Shown: positions 52,326-63,835 of the stretch, one piece after another
Layout of the letters: every line of letters begins with the position of its first letter
How positions within the stretch are numbered: position 1 is the stretch's first letter
NCBI RefSeq assembly: GCF_047496725.1
Contig: NC_132983.1
Coordinates: 7,938,501-8,002,500, forward strand
Length of the DNA: 64,000 nt
Direction: 5' to 3'
Source: Anoplolepis gracilipes
Lineage: Eukaryota > Arthropoda > Insecta > Hymenoptera > Formicidae
Program-made: the position numbers and the translations under genes
Notes under the pieces: generated by a model
The model's database searches: none
The model's input: only the letters and a program-made list of their open reading frames with translations
What the model was told of the DNA's origin: nothing

Positions 52326-52745
52326 ATACTACTAATCAAATTCAAACAACAAGATGCGCATCATTATTGGCACAATCAGCCAAGTTCCTCACAATCATCT
52401 TCCTCACACCCTTCCGTAGAAGCTCTTCAAAAATTATATACTGTACATTATTTCAAAACTCACTTCTATCAAAAGATATATGATGCGCATACCACTTTAT
52501 GCGTCACATGTTATAATAAATTAATTCCTGAATCAGTAAAGTCATATTACCAGGAAACTAAGAGACATCAGTGCGTAGATGGCACAAAATTCTACAGAAA
52601 TAAATGTTAAGCATGCGAAAATCACATGGTAACTATCCAACCTATAGCTCATTGTAATCCCTGTATCAATCGGTATTTTGAATTCACTACTGTGAAATGG
52701 AGCAACTACATCACAATCCGCGATTATGAGGACCCTATATATTAG
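52326..52745 (+). pseudogene. Triple C-x2-C family member, copy 4, one stop
   Basis: A continuous frame from 52326 to TAG 52743-52745, with one TAA at 52608-52610. No ATG at its start, so a spliced or truncated N-terminus is likely. It has a Ser/Gln-rich lead (SSSQSSSSHPS), the core YTVHYFKTHFY, then CVTC, a second pair broken by the stop (C-stop-AC), and CNPC. Same Cys layout as copies 1-3. It lies upstream of copy 5 and of the glycoprotein gene on the same strand. Confidence 0.6.
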
Positions 52746-52909
52746 CAGTCATCGACGACTGAAAGCGAAACATATATACGCACGTGCATATAAAAATATT
52801 CGGTTAGATATAATCACAAGGTAGTAATACTAATATAAGAAAAAGAGAAAATACAATAAATAACACATAAAATACGAAAATAAAAAAAAAATAATATATA
52901 ATGTATAAT

Positions 52910-52940
<31 letters not shown>

Positions 52941-53163
52941 AGGAATAATAGATATAAAACAATAGACAATAGAGTTATGTATAAGTGCTTAGATTAAGAA
53001 ATATATATATACAAATATCATCTTTTCAGTAGGAGAATCCATTCTTTGGAGACATTGGCGACCTGAGCCTGGCCTGGTCTATAATAATAATAATAGTAAT
53101 AACTTTTGAATACATATAAAATAAATATATATATATTTCTACGTAGTAATAGTAATTCATAAA

Positions 53164-53543
53164 ATGTGTAGACCTAAACCTTATAGATATAAGCCGCCTT
53201 ATATTCTGACGCATTGCCCTGGAATTTTCTCTTATCATTGTTATAATATTCAGTATATTAAATTTGAAGATAATCGATATTGCGTCACTTGCTTAATTCA
53301 ACAAAATTTTCAAGCGTACGAACTTATACAATTCCACGGCATGTATAGTGGTATTTTTCAAGAAGAAAGATGTTATATTTGCGGAAATGATATAATTACC
53401 TATACTTCCGTAAAAAATGTTCTACTTGCTTCATGCATTATTTAGCGATATGTTGCGTACTCAGAGAATTAGACCCAAATAATGTAGAAAAGTTGTATGA
53501 TTGCGATAATACAGAAGTAAAGATATTATTGATGTATGAATAA
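53164..53543 (+). pseudogene. Triple C-x2-C family member, copy 5, one frameshift
   Basis: Starts MCRPKPYRYKPPY, core GIFSYHCYNIQYIKF, then CVTC and CYIC. After a one-base shift near 53410 the other frame supplies CSTC and continues to TAA 53541-53543. The first frame instead stops at 53443-53445. It lacks the acidic N-terminus of copies 1-3. About 100 bp before the glycoprotein ATG. Confidence 0.65.
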
Positions 53544-53646
53544 ATGAGATGGAAATACCATAAAATAAAATAAAAAAATATATATATATTATATTCATAC
53601 AAATATACATGTATAAATAATAAATTGTATCTGCTTACTTACAGAA

Positions 53647-55677
53647 ATGATGTATCATTTAGTATTATTATTCACTGCGCAAACCTCCCTCGCCCTTCTC
53701 AGTTTTGATTGCGGAGGGCGACTTTTAAATATCACATCGGTTTCGTTGTTGGATGTGGGAGAATGCAATCTTCCGCATAAAACATCAAACTCTACGGATA
53801 CTTATATCCAACTCCTTCAATTATCTGACTATAATCATGCATATATAATACAATGTAAAGTTGAAATTTCAAGAACTATATATTATTGTGGCATGCATTC
53901 ACATCTTTCCATCGTGCATAACGGACGTGCTGACTATATACATGAAACCGGACACTCACAGTGCAAACGAATGTTTCGTGATGGTACTCTTTCGCTAGGA
54001 GCAAGAGTCTTAATCGACGGCATCCGAGTCAACCAAACGGCCTCCTACAGCATCACCATGGCTGGAAGCATAAGCAACGATGGGAAATGCAAAGGCACGC
54101 AGTATTCCGACCATTATGGAACATGAGACGACGTTGTCGTACAAGCTGTTGCCAGAATATCTTTGAAATCAGCCTATGTCCCCGTGAAACTAAATACTGG
54201 AAAAATAATGCTAAAATCAGGAACCATTTGCACACTTAGTGAAGGATTTTGCATCAATTCAGAGGATGGATATACCTATTGGGAACCGATGCCTACCTCT
54301 TCATGTAATTTTCATCAATACGACGTTCTATATAAAGGACCTGCTATTAAAACCACGGACGATACCAGTGAAGGAAAATCACCTATTGTATACAGCCTGA
54401 CAACACAGGACATAACTATCGCTCTGACAAGAACATGGAAACAGCCACTGTGCGGATACACGCTTCTTTGTACAGAACATCCCAAACTCTTTATAATGGA
54501 AACTAAAAAGAGAGACGCTTTCGCCGAAAAAGGAACAATCTCAATTGACAATCTTGATATTTTTGCACATATGAACTCGAAGTTTGTATATGTAGAGAAA
54601 CACATACGACATCAAATGACATCTCTTTACCACAATGTCATTCAACAGAAATGCGAGCTGGAAAAAGATGTAATAACTAACACCTTATCATTTGTCACAT
54701 TACAGCCTGACGAATTCGCCTAACGACTAATGAAAGGACCAGGATACATGGCTGTCACTGCAGGAGAAGCAATTCATGTAATAAAATGTATTCCCGTTGA
54801 CGCCATAATCCGGAGAACAAAAGAATGTTATGCCGAGCTCCCTGTAACAGTAAGGAACGCTTTACTATTTCTAACGCCAAAATCAAGGATATTCACCAAA
54901 TTCAAAACTCAAAAGGAATGTAGCTTTGAACTACCAACACTCTACCGCATAGATGATCCATGGATCCAGCTCACCCCTGATCCACAAGTCATAGAATTAC
55001 CTCCACAACGATTACCGTGGACCTCTTTGAGTTGGAAATACCTCACCCCAGGTCCATTAGCCATTAGTGAAATATATACTGAAAAGGATATAGAAAAGTT
55101 ACGAGATCATATTATGTTTCTTGCAGAGAAACCGGCACTTCTAAATTTTATAGCTCGTGGGATGACAGGACAAGCTGTCGTACTCGGAGAAGTCTCTATA
55201 TACAGTCTGTTAGATGAGGAATCACTCCAGAAAATAGCTTCAAATACTGTCTCAAGAATTTGGGGCGGATTTGTAACCTTCGGATCAGCAACGGCCGGAA
55301 TTCTAGGAGTATTCCTAATTATACGACTCACTAAATTGACTATTGATACAGCAATCCATGGATACGCCCTTCACACCGTGTACGGATACAGTCTGCACCT
55401 GCTAGGCGCCGTATGGAGCTCTCTCACACACCTCTTACTTCACTTAGCATGAGGATCCGCGTATCAACGAAGAATAGAGCCAGAAGAAGATCAATTTCCC
55501 CTGGAGCCAATGAATCCCTCACCAGTAACACCGACAGCACCCAAAATCGAGTCAACTATCGTTAATGCAACAGCGGTAAATACAACCACCCCTATTCCCA
55601 TTGTTTACACTGACCTTCGAGAGCGATTGAACGATATCGAACAAATCCCTTTGATAACATCGGGAATTCGTTCTTAA
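53647..55677 (+). pseudogene. Chuvirus-type glycoprotein (endogenous), three in-frame stops
   Basis: One frame of about 677 codons from MMYHLVLLFTAQ (signal peptide) to TAA 55675-55677, with no frameshift. It is interrupted by TGA 54124-54126, TAA 54721-54723 and TGA 55450-55452. Ectodomain features: VSLLDVGEC, TIYYCGMHSHLS, many paired Cys and N-glycosylation sites (NIT, NST, NQT). A membrane helix lies near FGSATAGILGVFLIIRL, followed by a long tail. The pattern fits glycoproteins of Jingchuvirales, known as captured env genes in insect BEL/Pao elements. The polypurine tract and LTR start that follow support such a capture. Non-functional as it stands. Confidence 0.75.
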
Positions 55678-55679
55678 AT

Positions 55680-55689
55680 AAGGAGGGGA
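55680..55689 (+). promoter_or_regulatory. Polypurine tract before an LTR start
   Basis: AAGGAGGGGA is immediately followed by TGTGACGTGCCGCC, the expected junction of env 3' end, PPT and 3' LTR. It ties the glycoprotein to a retrotransposon. Confidence 0.7.
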
Positions 55690-56243
55690 TGTGACGTGCC
55701 GCCAAAAATTTCAAATTAAAATTTTCAAAATATAAACGTACCGCTAGAAATATGAACATAAGTTATGAGATATACGTATATCTTTCAAACTCGCGCAATA
55801 AAAGATTTAATCGAGCAAAATATTATATAGCTATTAAATTGGATATAGCTTGCTTACATAGTGTTAACAAAATAATACTGACCCTTATCAGTAAAGAAAA
55901 TTATATAATTGCAACCATTAGACTATTTTACCATTTGACTCTCTAAATAAAAGATGAAATTTTCTCTATTAAAATATATAGGAATATATATTACTATAAT
56001 ATCAAAATCGCTAAAATCCAATAAATAAATTATGCGAACGTAACAATAATACTTTTAAAACCATTATATTAGTATGTCAACACCAAATCATAATAAAAAT
56101 CGCTTTATCAATTATAAATTTTGCATTTTCTTAATTATCATATTGAAAAAAAAATTAGAAAAAAAAAGAAAAAAATTATTTAGTAAAGCATACCTCAAAG
56201 GAAATGCACACATTATATATAAAAGGTTGGACAGAATTAAAAA
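55690..56243 (+). repeat. Start of a putative 3' LTR, then AT-rich sequence
   Basis: Begins TGTGACGTG after the polypurine tract. The right border is not identifiable and no second LTR of this kind is in the window. AT-rich, no gene. Confidence 0.4.
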
Positions 56244-56273
56244 GGGTTGAGGCCTCTCCTCCTCGATGGTGTG

Positions 56274-56343
56274 CCACCTTGACGTGGTGGGGAGGCTCTG
56301 TCCCGAAGCCCCGGGAAACCGGAGTGGAGGGATAGCTAAGAGC
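56274..56343 (+). repeat. 5' module, copy A
   Basis: CCACCTTGACGTGGTG near 56274, inside a stem GCCTCTCC/GGGGAGGC, and CTAAGAGC at 56336. Shared with copies B and C. Confidence 0.7.
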
Positions 56344-57097
56344 ACCTTTAGCCGGATTTTCTTTTGGACCCCAGCTCGGGCAGGATGCATAGCACCGGCA
56401 TGCATACCTGGGTGTCGGACGGCGTACGAATCGGTCCCTGCTACAGGCGCGACGGTCGTGGCGAAAATGATGGTGAACGTCACATAGTACGTCGGGGGCA
56501 AAAGCCCTTAAGCCGGAGCGTGACTGGGCGGGGGTTGAGGAATAACGAAGACACTACGCGAGGGCCTTAGCGTGCCCGTCTGAAGAGCGTTCTCCCTTCC
56601 GGAAAAAATCCTCTTCAGAAGAGCCGATCGGATGGAGAGACAACCAATGCTGATGGGGCTCCCCGGGTATCGATCTTGAAGTGAGGCTTATGCGTCGCAA
56701 ATCCCAACAAGACAAGAAGCGAGCGTTCGGGGCACGGCTTCTTGGGGGGAGGCGGACCTACGGGTGCCGACGAGCCTCCTGGGACAGTCGGGGTTTCCGG
56801 GCCATCTCGGTGTCGGGGGATCCGCCGGCTCTTCGGGGGCGGCAGGTTTCGCTGGCATCGCTTTAGTCGTTGTAGGGTAGATTGTCACCCTACGATGCAG
56901 GGTTCGGGTAGAACCTCGACCTGTTGGCTTGACAGCAGGGCGAGGCATCAGGGGGTCGCTCCCGCCTGATTCGGGTTTTGGTGGTGGGTGATAAAGGGAT
57001 TTTCGGCTGGATTCGAGTCTCAAAGTCACCAAACACCGCAACAGGGGTCCTCTTTTCCCTGTATAGGAATCTCGAAAGACGAATCGGTTAACAGGAC

Positions 57098-57310
57098 GCC
57101 CGATGTAGGTTGAAGGACCGCAATCCCGATGCTATACACGGTACGCATAGGGGTCCGCCTTCCCCCTCGTATAAAAACGCGGAGGCGGAAACACGGGTTA
57201 GGAAGCCCGATGTAGGTTGAAGGACATTACCGTTCCGATGCTACACATGGTTCGAGCAGGGGTGCGCCTACCCCTTGTACAAAACACGGAGGCGTTCGGG
57301 GCAGGATGTT
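57098..57310 (+). repeat. Tandem repeat of about 107 bp, two copies
   Basis: Units begin GCCCGATGTAGGTTGAAGGA at 57098 and 57205, and each contains CCGATGCTA(T/C)ACA and an AACGCGGAGGCG-like end. A degraded earlier copy may start near 57028. Confidence 0.7.
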
Positions 57311-57891
57311 GATCGACAATGCAATAACATCCTGTGAAATGGCTGGTGTCTGACCGGGGGAGACCGGTTCGCGCTGAATTGGGGCGTCGTTGCACAGAAG
57401 ACCCCTTCGGGCCAACTGCCGTTGGGGCTAGTACGTGTCTCAATTCCTTCCCTAGGAACTCGTCCAAGAGAAAGGGCTCTGCTGGATCGGAGACTGGAAG
57501 CTGGAACCTGTTATTAGTGGAACCCAGGAGAGGTTCTGCGAAACCAAGGCCCTGTGGAAGGTTCTCGTCAAGGCGGGGACCCATGAAGTGCGGCTGGACC
57601 GCCAATACAGAAGTCCGCCTAGTGGTGATTCGTCTTGGCCACTATAATAACCGAAAGACGCACGCGAATGGCTACCCTCCGAGGATAGACACCGGAGGCA
57701 AGGACGTGAGCCAGGGGTGTCACCCGGGGGATGCCAAAGAGGTGGCTGGCCCGGGCGAGTTTAGGGCCAAAAGGGATGTCGCCCCGATCTGGTCAAACGG
57801 CACGGCCTGCACCACCGTGTACGCGGCTGAACCACTATGGGGCCATCTATCGGCCCCTGTTCCACAGGGGATGCATCCCCGCGACGACTCG

Positions 57892-57994
57892 CCACCTTGC
57901 CGTGGTGGGGGGGCTCACCTGGAGGTTGATCCCGGTGTGGTTGTCGGGTCTTAGGACCCACAACCCCCGGATGATCCCAAAGGGTGCTAAGAGC
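57892..57994 (+). repeat. 5' module, copy B
   Basis: CCACCTTGCCGTGGTG at 57892 and CTAAGAGC at 57987, 95 bp apart, the same spacing as copy C. Suggests that a second element 5' end lies inside the block. Confidence 0.7.
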
Positions 57995-58522
57995 GAATCA
58001 AAAAATGGATGGGTAAGAAACGGAGAATTATCTCCACCGTTTCAGATACGATGGGCCGGCGGGAGAGGGGGAGATCGTCCACGTTCCCCCCTCGTCGTCA
58101 TTATGCGAGGGGCCACCCGGGGGTTTGAAGGCGTGACCCCCGGGGGCACAGGCTATCGCCTGGTTGAATACGGTTCGAGAGAACCTGGAATAGAACCTAC
58201 TCCAAGCTCTCGAAGCTCCAAGCGGTCTGATGAATGGGAGGGAGACCACTGGCTGGTCGATAAGTTGGAGGACCTTTTGATGGAGCACCTGCAGGTCCTG
58301 GATCAACTCTTTGAGGATGACGTTGACCTGCAGGAGTTCCTGAAGGGGTCCTCTACTTATATGCACGCCTCCACCCAGGTGGAGGTGTCCGTGAGGAGAG
58401 TGGGGGTGCAGGTGCGGCCTGCCCCCCAAAGATTGTGGACGTGGGGTTCAGATTGCGCCTGTCCTCCCAAAATTTAGATCAACCTGGAGATCCTCAAGGC
58501 TGCGGGGACTCCGCACCCATGT

Positions 58523-59172
58523 ATGGATGCGGAATTCCTCCGCAGCCTTGTTAGAGATGAGGTGAAGACCGCATTAGCCGAAGGGCTGGGCGGTCTTCAC
58601 CAAACGCTCAGGACATGTCATCGCCTACCTTCCTCCGTCCCTGGAGAAGGGGCCGCCGCGCTGCCCTCTTGGGCAGTGGTAACGGCTAAGGGGGCGGAGG
58701 AAGGAGTAAGGGGGAGAGTCTGGTCCCGGAGAAATCCCCCCCCGTTAAAAGGGGAAAGAGATCTCCGGGCCGGACTTCTTTCTCTCCTGCGAAGGAGAGG
58801 AAGAAGAGGGGAGGGGGCGGCATCGGTGGCCCCCTGAGGTGTTTTAAATGTCTCAGGGGGGGACACATCGGTGCCGCCTGCAGGTCCGAGGTGTTCCAAG
58901 GCAACCGGTGCTACCGGTGCGGCGTCCCCGGACACCTCGGATGGGGGTGTTGGGGGACACCCAGATGCGCACTGTGCGCTGATCTGGGTGTTCCCTCCGA
59001 CCACGTCCTGGGCGGGGACGTTCAGTGTTCCTCTCCTCCTATGGAGGGGAGGAAGAGGGGGAAAAGGAGAGGGGATCCCTCACCGGGTGCGGAGAAGGTG
59101 TCTCTCCCGGTGAAGATGGCCCCGGAGGTTGCGAGGGCCCCTGGTGCAGAGAGTGGGGGGATGTTGTTTTAA
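58523..59172 (+). pseudogene. Gag-like ORF1 fragment with three zinc knuckles
   Basis: A frame from MDAEFLRSLVRDEVKTAL to 58837, then in another frame CFKCLRGGHIGAAC, CYRCGVPGHLGWGC and CALCADLGVPSDH: the triple CCHC end of R1-type ORF1 proteins. Frameshifts separate the parts, and no ORF2 follows before the poly(A). Confidence 0.65.
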
Positions 59173-59765
59173 CACCCCCCTCCCCAGGGGTAGCTGAGGA
59201 AGCCTCCTTTATGAAGGTCGAGGTATGTCCCCGCCCAGGGGAAAAACCCCCTCATAGTTGAGGAGGATGTGGAGGAGTAGGAAGAAGTAAGACGTAGTCT
59301 TCCCCCCCTCTCCCCCACGGGGCAGTAAACTCGGGGGGGTCTTTGACCCCCCTTGCCTTAAAATGGCTTTTCATCAGGCCATTAGTGGGGGGAAGTGAGA
59401 ATTAGTTCACACCTCACCCCAGGGGCCAAGGGGGGGTGGGTGCGGGAACACCCACTACCCATTGCACCTTGGCCGCAGGGAAGGCGGCGGGGTTGCGTGG
59501 TGGTCCCGCAACGCCGTTGTTGATGCGTCGCTTGAGGTTCTACTCAGTGGCGTATCAAAAGGTAGGAACCTCCCCCAACCATCTGGGGGAGGCAGGCGAG
59601 AGTGGATCCTGGTAGAATGCGAAAGCGACCCCAGGGCCCACCCGCCAACCGCTGAGAGTACCACCGTGAGATTTTAGTAGGTATACCCCGATAAATAAGG
59701 GAGAGTCCCACATACCCCCGGGTAGTTCCCGCTCCTCGGGGGATGCGTAACGCATTTTCTCACGT

Positions 59766-59782
59766 AAAAAAAAAAAAAAAAA
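59766..59782 (+). other. Poly(A) tail at a head-to-tail element junction
   Basis: A run of A directly followed by GGGTTGAAGTCTCTCC, the start of the next element. Confidence 0.8.
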
Positions 59783-61087
59783 GGGTTGAAGTCTCTCCCT
59801 TCTCGTCGTGCGCCACCTTGTCGTGGTGAGGAGGCTTAACCCTGAAATCCGATGGAACACCCACACGGCCTTGGCCAGTTGGGTGAACCTCCGGGGTGGA
59901 AGGGGAACTAAGAGCGCACAGTACCCTTAAAAAGGGTACAAGGGGAGACCCAGCGACTCCCTCAGGGACGGCGCCCAGCCTTCGGGGTGGTTTAAAGTGC
60001 CGTCCCAATCGCTGGTGAGGGTAGGCGGCCCTGAGTACAATCGCTCGGTGGCGCGGCACCGTTGGGGGAGGTTTGTTCCTTGCCCGCGACACGGCTGGGT
60101 GCTCCCGGCCCTATGAAGGTGCTGAGTGTGTGAGTGCTCTCGCCGCCCAGCGTCCCTCGGGGGGATGTGGATGCCGGCTTCGACCGGTGTCCCACTGTGG
60201 GGAAGGCTCCTCCCTCATGGACAAGCGGCTTAGGGGTGATGTACCCTTAAATGCGCGGTCTCGAGGAGGAGCCTGAGCGGGCTGATGATGTCCCGGAACT
60301 CCCGAGCCCATCGGGCCGGACGGGCCGTTATGGTTCCGGAACTCCCGGGCCTACCGGGTTGGGTCGTCCCGAGCCGCTCGGACTTATTTCGATATCGGGA
60401 TCGGGACGGCGGAGGGATCGGCGCGGGTCGTGGACGGGCATAGCCCGGCGACTCGGGGTCGGTCTAGCTGCCAGGGCCGCTCGGACTTATTCCGAGGTCA
60501 GGACTTGGCAGCGAGTGTGGGTGCCACCGACGGTGCATCGCGACCGTTTCCCCTTCTGAAGCAATGCACCGCCAGTGCCCTCTCCGAGGATTATATCGGA
60601 GAGGGCGATAACACGGTACGCTGGCTGCCATGGCGGTTAAGACTGGGCCGGGGAGCGGCGACCCAGTCCCAACCGTCCATGGGGCCTCCTGGTTGGCACC
60701 ACCCGCTGTGGTGTCCCGGAGGCCGGGAACCCCCGAAAGCCCGTGGAGGCGTTAAAACCTCCACGGGGAAGTAAGGAGCTGCGGACCAGTGCCGGGGATG
60801 CTCATCTCCCGGCCCGTGTCGTATGCTACCCCCTCGGGGGAACTCGGAGTCCCGTCGTGGAGTTTTGCCGGTCATGTTTCGGGACACTCTGTGGCGGGTG
60901 AGGGTACACCCTGGGTGGCGGAACCACAGCGGGCCGTGGGATCAATCACAAATGAGTTGCGCACAAAGACAAATAGACATGATGGTCGAGAAGGTGATAT
61001 TGGCGGGCGCCGAAGGACGGGAATACGTCGGATGACAATTTAGTCATCGGGAACCCGGCCGGAAAGGAGAAGCACACTGTATCCAAA
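59783..61087 (+). other. 5' UTR of the non-LTR element
   Basis: The 5' end GGGTTGA can pair with TTAACCC at 59834-59840, enclosing an inner CACC/GGTG hairpin. Several GC-rich short frames follow without domains. An internal promoter is expected here for this class; none is identified. Confidence 0.45.
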
Positions 61088-63835
61088 GTGGAGACAGTGG
61101 ATCCTCCCATAAAATTGAGGAGGAAGCCAGGTCCCAGGTCCAAAAGAAGGCCTCATGATCAAACGGGACCTCGAAAAAGGCCAGACCACTCTTCCAGAGA
61201 TTCGTCCCCAGAAACCCAGCGTACGGCTGGGACGAAGCGATTCAGGGAGAGTGCGACCAAGAGAGGATCGATGAGGTGCATCTCCTCATCGGAGAACAAC
61301 GAGGTTTATGGGGGATCAGACACCATCTCCATCTCCTTTAACCCTTTCTCTCCGCTCCGCCTTGTCCCGTCCTCTTCGGTAGAAGGAGCTGCGACATCTT
61401 CCCCTTGGGGACGCAAGAGACCCAGAGTGGCGGTAAAGAATAGGGTTAAGAGGGGGAAGGTTAGCCGGCCAAGAGGGCGCCCAATCAAAACGGGCGAATA
61501 CTCGAAGCTGGCTAGCGCGAAACAGGAACTCGCGGTGGCGCGCCAGAAAGAGTTGCGCGTTGAAGCGGAGGTGCACTTCTTCGAGTCCGATCGCAGGAGA
61601 ATGGAGACTCGCCTACAATTGAAGAAAGAGTGGGGACTAAAAATAGCTGGCCTCCCCCCAGTTGCGAAGAGATAAAGGAGGCCAGAAGGCAAATAGTCCT
61701 GAGGGAGTTGACCGACAGCGTGGAAGTTGTCAAGAAGTGGCCAAAAAATCTGGCAACTTAAAGGGCACCTTTCAAAAGGCCCTCCAGAATGCGGCCAACT
61801 CCATAAAAGACTCGGCCATGGAGCTTGGCTCTCTTGTGGCAAGCGAGGAAGTAAGGAGACTAGAGGCAGAAGTCAACGACCTTAAGAGTCGGTTCTCCCA
61901 CCTCCAAGAAAAGCTGGAAAAGAGGGAGGGGGAAATAAGGGAACTGAGGCTTCAAAAACAAGCCTCACTTCCAGTTCCTACCCCTCCCGCCCCTTCTAAT
62001 GCTGCCTCTTCGTCCCCCTTAGTGATACCAGGGAAGAGAAGAAAGGGAGGAAAAAAGAAAAGAAAAGAAGGGAAACAGAGGGACGCACCTCCCTCCACAT
62101 CCCAAGTCGCTTGGGAAATGGATAACCCCCTACAGGTCCCGCTCTCAAGCGACGAGGATAAGAGCTGGGGTGGGAATATGGAGGTGGAGATGGAAAGGGT
62201 GCTGCCTTTTCCTCCTCCCCCCCCCATAGTAACGAGGGTGAAAAAATGGCACCTGTCAGAGATGGGAACGCAGACATGGTGGCCATAATAAGGTCGGTCA
62301 TGGAGGAGATGAAGAAGGACCTTATTGAGAGTGTGACCGTTCCTGTCCCCAGGCAGACTCAGAAAATGGTGTCTGCAAGGTTTGAGGTCTTAGAGGAAAG
62401 AGTCCCTCTCCTTCCAGAGAGACCTCTAAGACCGACCCTGACCCGTGATGAAAAGAGGGCAGGACGGATGCCTCAACCTCCTCAGCTGGGCCCTCCAAGG
62501 AGAAAGAAAAGAAGAAGAAAGGGAAAGGAGAGGAAAAAGTAGGAAAGGATCAACCAGGGAAAAAGAAGGGATCCAAGACAACGGCATTTGTGCGTGCCTC
62601 TAAACCCGAAAAGGGGAAGAAGGGCAGCAAGGCTGTTCCCCCGAACCCTCCTCCCTCTAAAGAAAGGAAACAGGAAGGGAAACCTGTGAAGGATAAAGAG
62701 CTCCTCAAGAATAACCCGCCGAGCAAGCTTACCTTCGCGGAAGTGGCCAAGCAAAAGCCAGCCAGAGATCCAGCTCAGGCTGGACCGCCGGCGAGAAACT
62801 CTGGAGGTGGAAGAAAGGAGAAAACCCAGCTCTGGGAGAAGGGAAAAGGAAGAGGGAGAGGAAAATCCCCCATAGATCGGCGGCAGTGACCATCACACTG
62901 CCGCCATTTACGGGGGAAAAAGACATCATCATGACAGAGGTGATGTCCCGGGCGACGAAAAATATCAACCTCCGGGAAATGGGCATCGAACATCTCCGCC
63001 CCAAGCGAACCATTACCGGAGGTCTGTTATTAGAGATCCCGGGGGAGAAGAATACCCCAAAGGCAGATAAACTGGCGGGGCAGCTTTCCAAGCTCCTGGA
63101 GGGCTTGGGGGTCAAAATCTTCAGACCCAAAAAGATGGCCGAAATAAGACTCTCGGGCATGGACGAGTCGGTCGACGCGGAGGCCATCTCACGCGCAGTA
63201 GCTGAGGCGGGAGGCTGCACGGCGGACGAGGTACAGGTGGCGACCCCTAAGAAGTCCCAAAGGGGACTGTTAACAGCATGGTGCCGCTGCCCCGAGACTG
63301 CCGCCCATAAAGCGGCTCAATTGGAGAGGATAGCAGTGAGGTGAGTGAGGGCGAGGATTGAGCTCCTTCGGCCTCGCCCACTCCAATGTTATAGATGCCT
63401 GGAATTCGGGCACACCAGACAGGAATGTAAGTCGGAGACAGATCGCAGTGACTGCTATTACCGATGCGGGCAAAAGGGTCATCGGCGGCAAAATGCGAAG
63501 GGAACCCTCACTGCACAGTATGTGCAGATAAGGGTCTCAAGGCGGCGCACAGGATGGGTGGGATTTCCTGCCCTTTGGCCAAAAAAGCTCCGCAGAAGAA
63601 GACACAAAGACTGGGCTCCCAAACCCAGCCAGTCAACCCCTTTCAGCCAAGTCCCAAAATCAAGGGAAGAGAAAGGATAGAAGAAACAGGAGGGAGCAGC
63701 CAAACCCAAAACGCTCCCCCCCTCCTTAAAGCATCTTCCAGGGAGGAAATCCCGAGGAGAAGCCCGATCACCTCAACCCCAGACCGGGCGGAGGAAGCGA
63801 AGGGCTCGGAGGACACGCCCATGGAGGTGGCGTAA
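61088..63835 (+). pseudogene. ORF1 (Gag-like) of the R1/SART-like element, several frameshifts
   Basis: Pieces in order: a basic Ser/Arg-rich start (METVDPPIKLRRKPG, 61088-61675), a coiled coil (EEVRRLEAEVNDLKSRFSHL, 61662-62288), Lys-rich linkers (62246-62889), a folded Gag domain (EKDIIMTEVMSRATKNINLR to LERIAVR, 62886-63344), then after an in-frame TGA the knuckles CYRCLEFGHTRQEC, CYYRCGQKGHR and, in another frame, CTVCADKGLKAAH. Ends TAA 63833-63835. RNA-binding nucleocapsid function is expected from the CCHC set. Multiple frameshifts indicate decay. Confidence 0.75.

Larger units (their letters stand above)
56244..59782 (+). mobile_element. Non-LTR retroposon(s) without reverse transcriptase, ending in poly(A)
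   Basis: GC-rich block that starts GGGTTGAGGCCTCTCC after an A-rich stretch and ends in an A-tract at 59766-59782. It contains two copies of the 5' module (56274, 57892), a roughly 107-bp tandem repeat near 57098-57310 and Gag-type zinc knuckles, but no reverse transcriptase. It therefore looks like 5' fragments or non-autonomous derivatives of an R1/SART-like element. Confidence 0.65.

Noticed and set aside
56266..57954. Several Arg/Pro/Gly-rich frames on both strands
   Set aside because: GC-rich untranslated sequence of the retroposon block; no conserved motif, overlapping frames on both strands.
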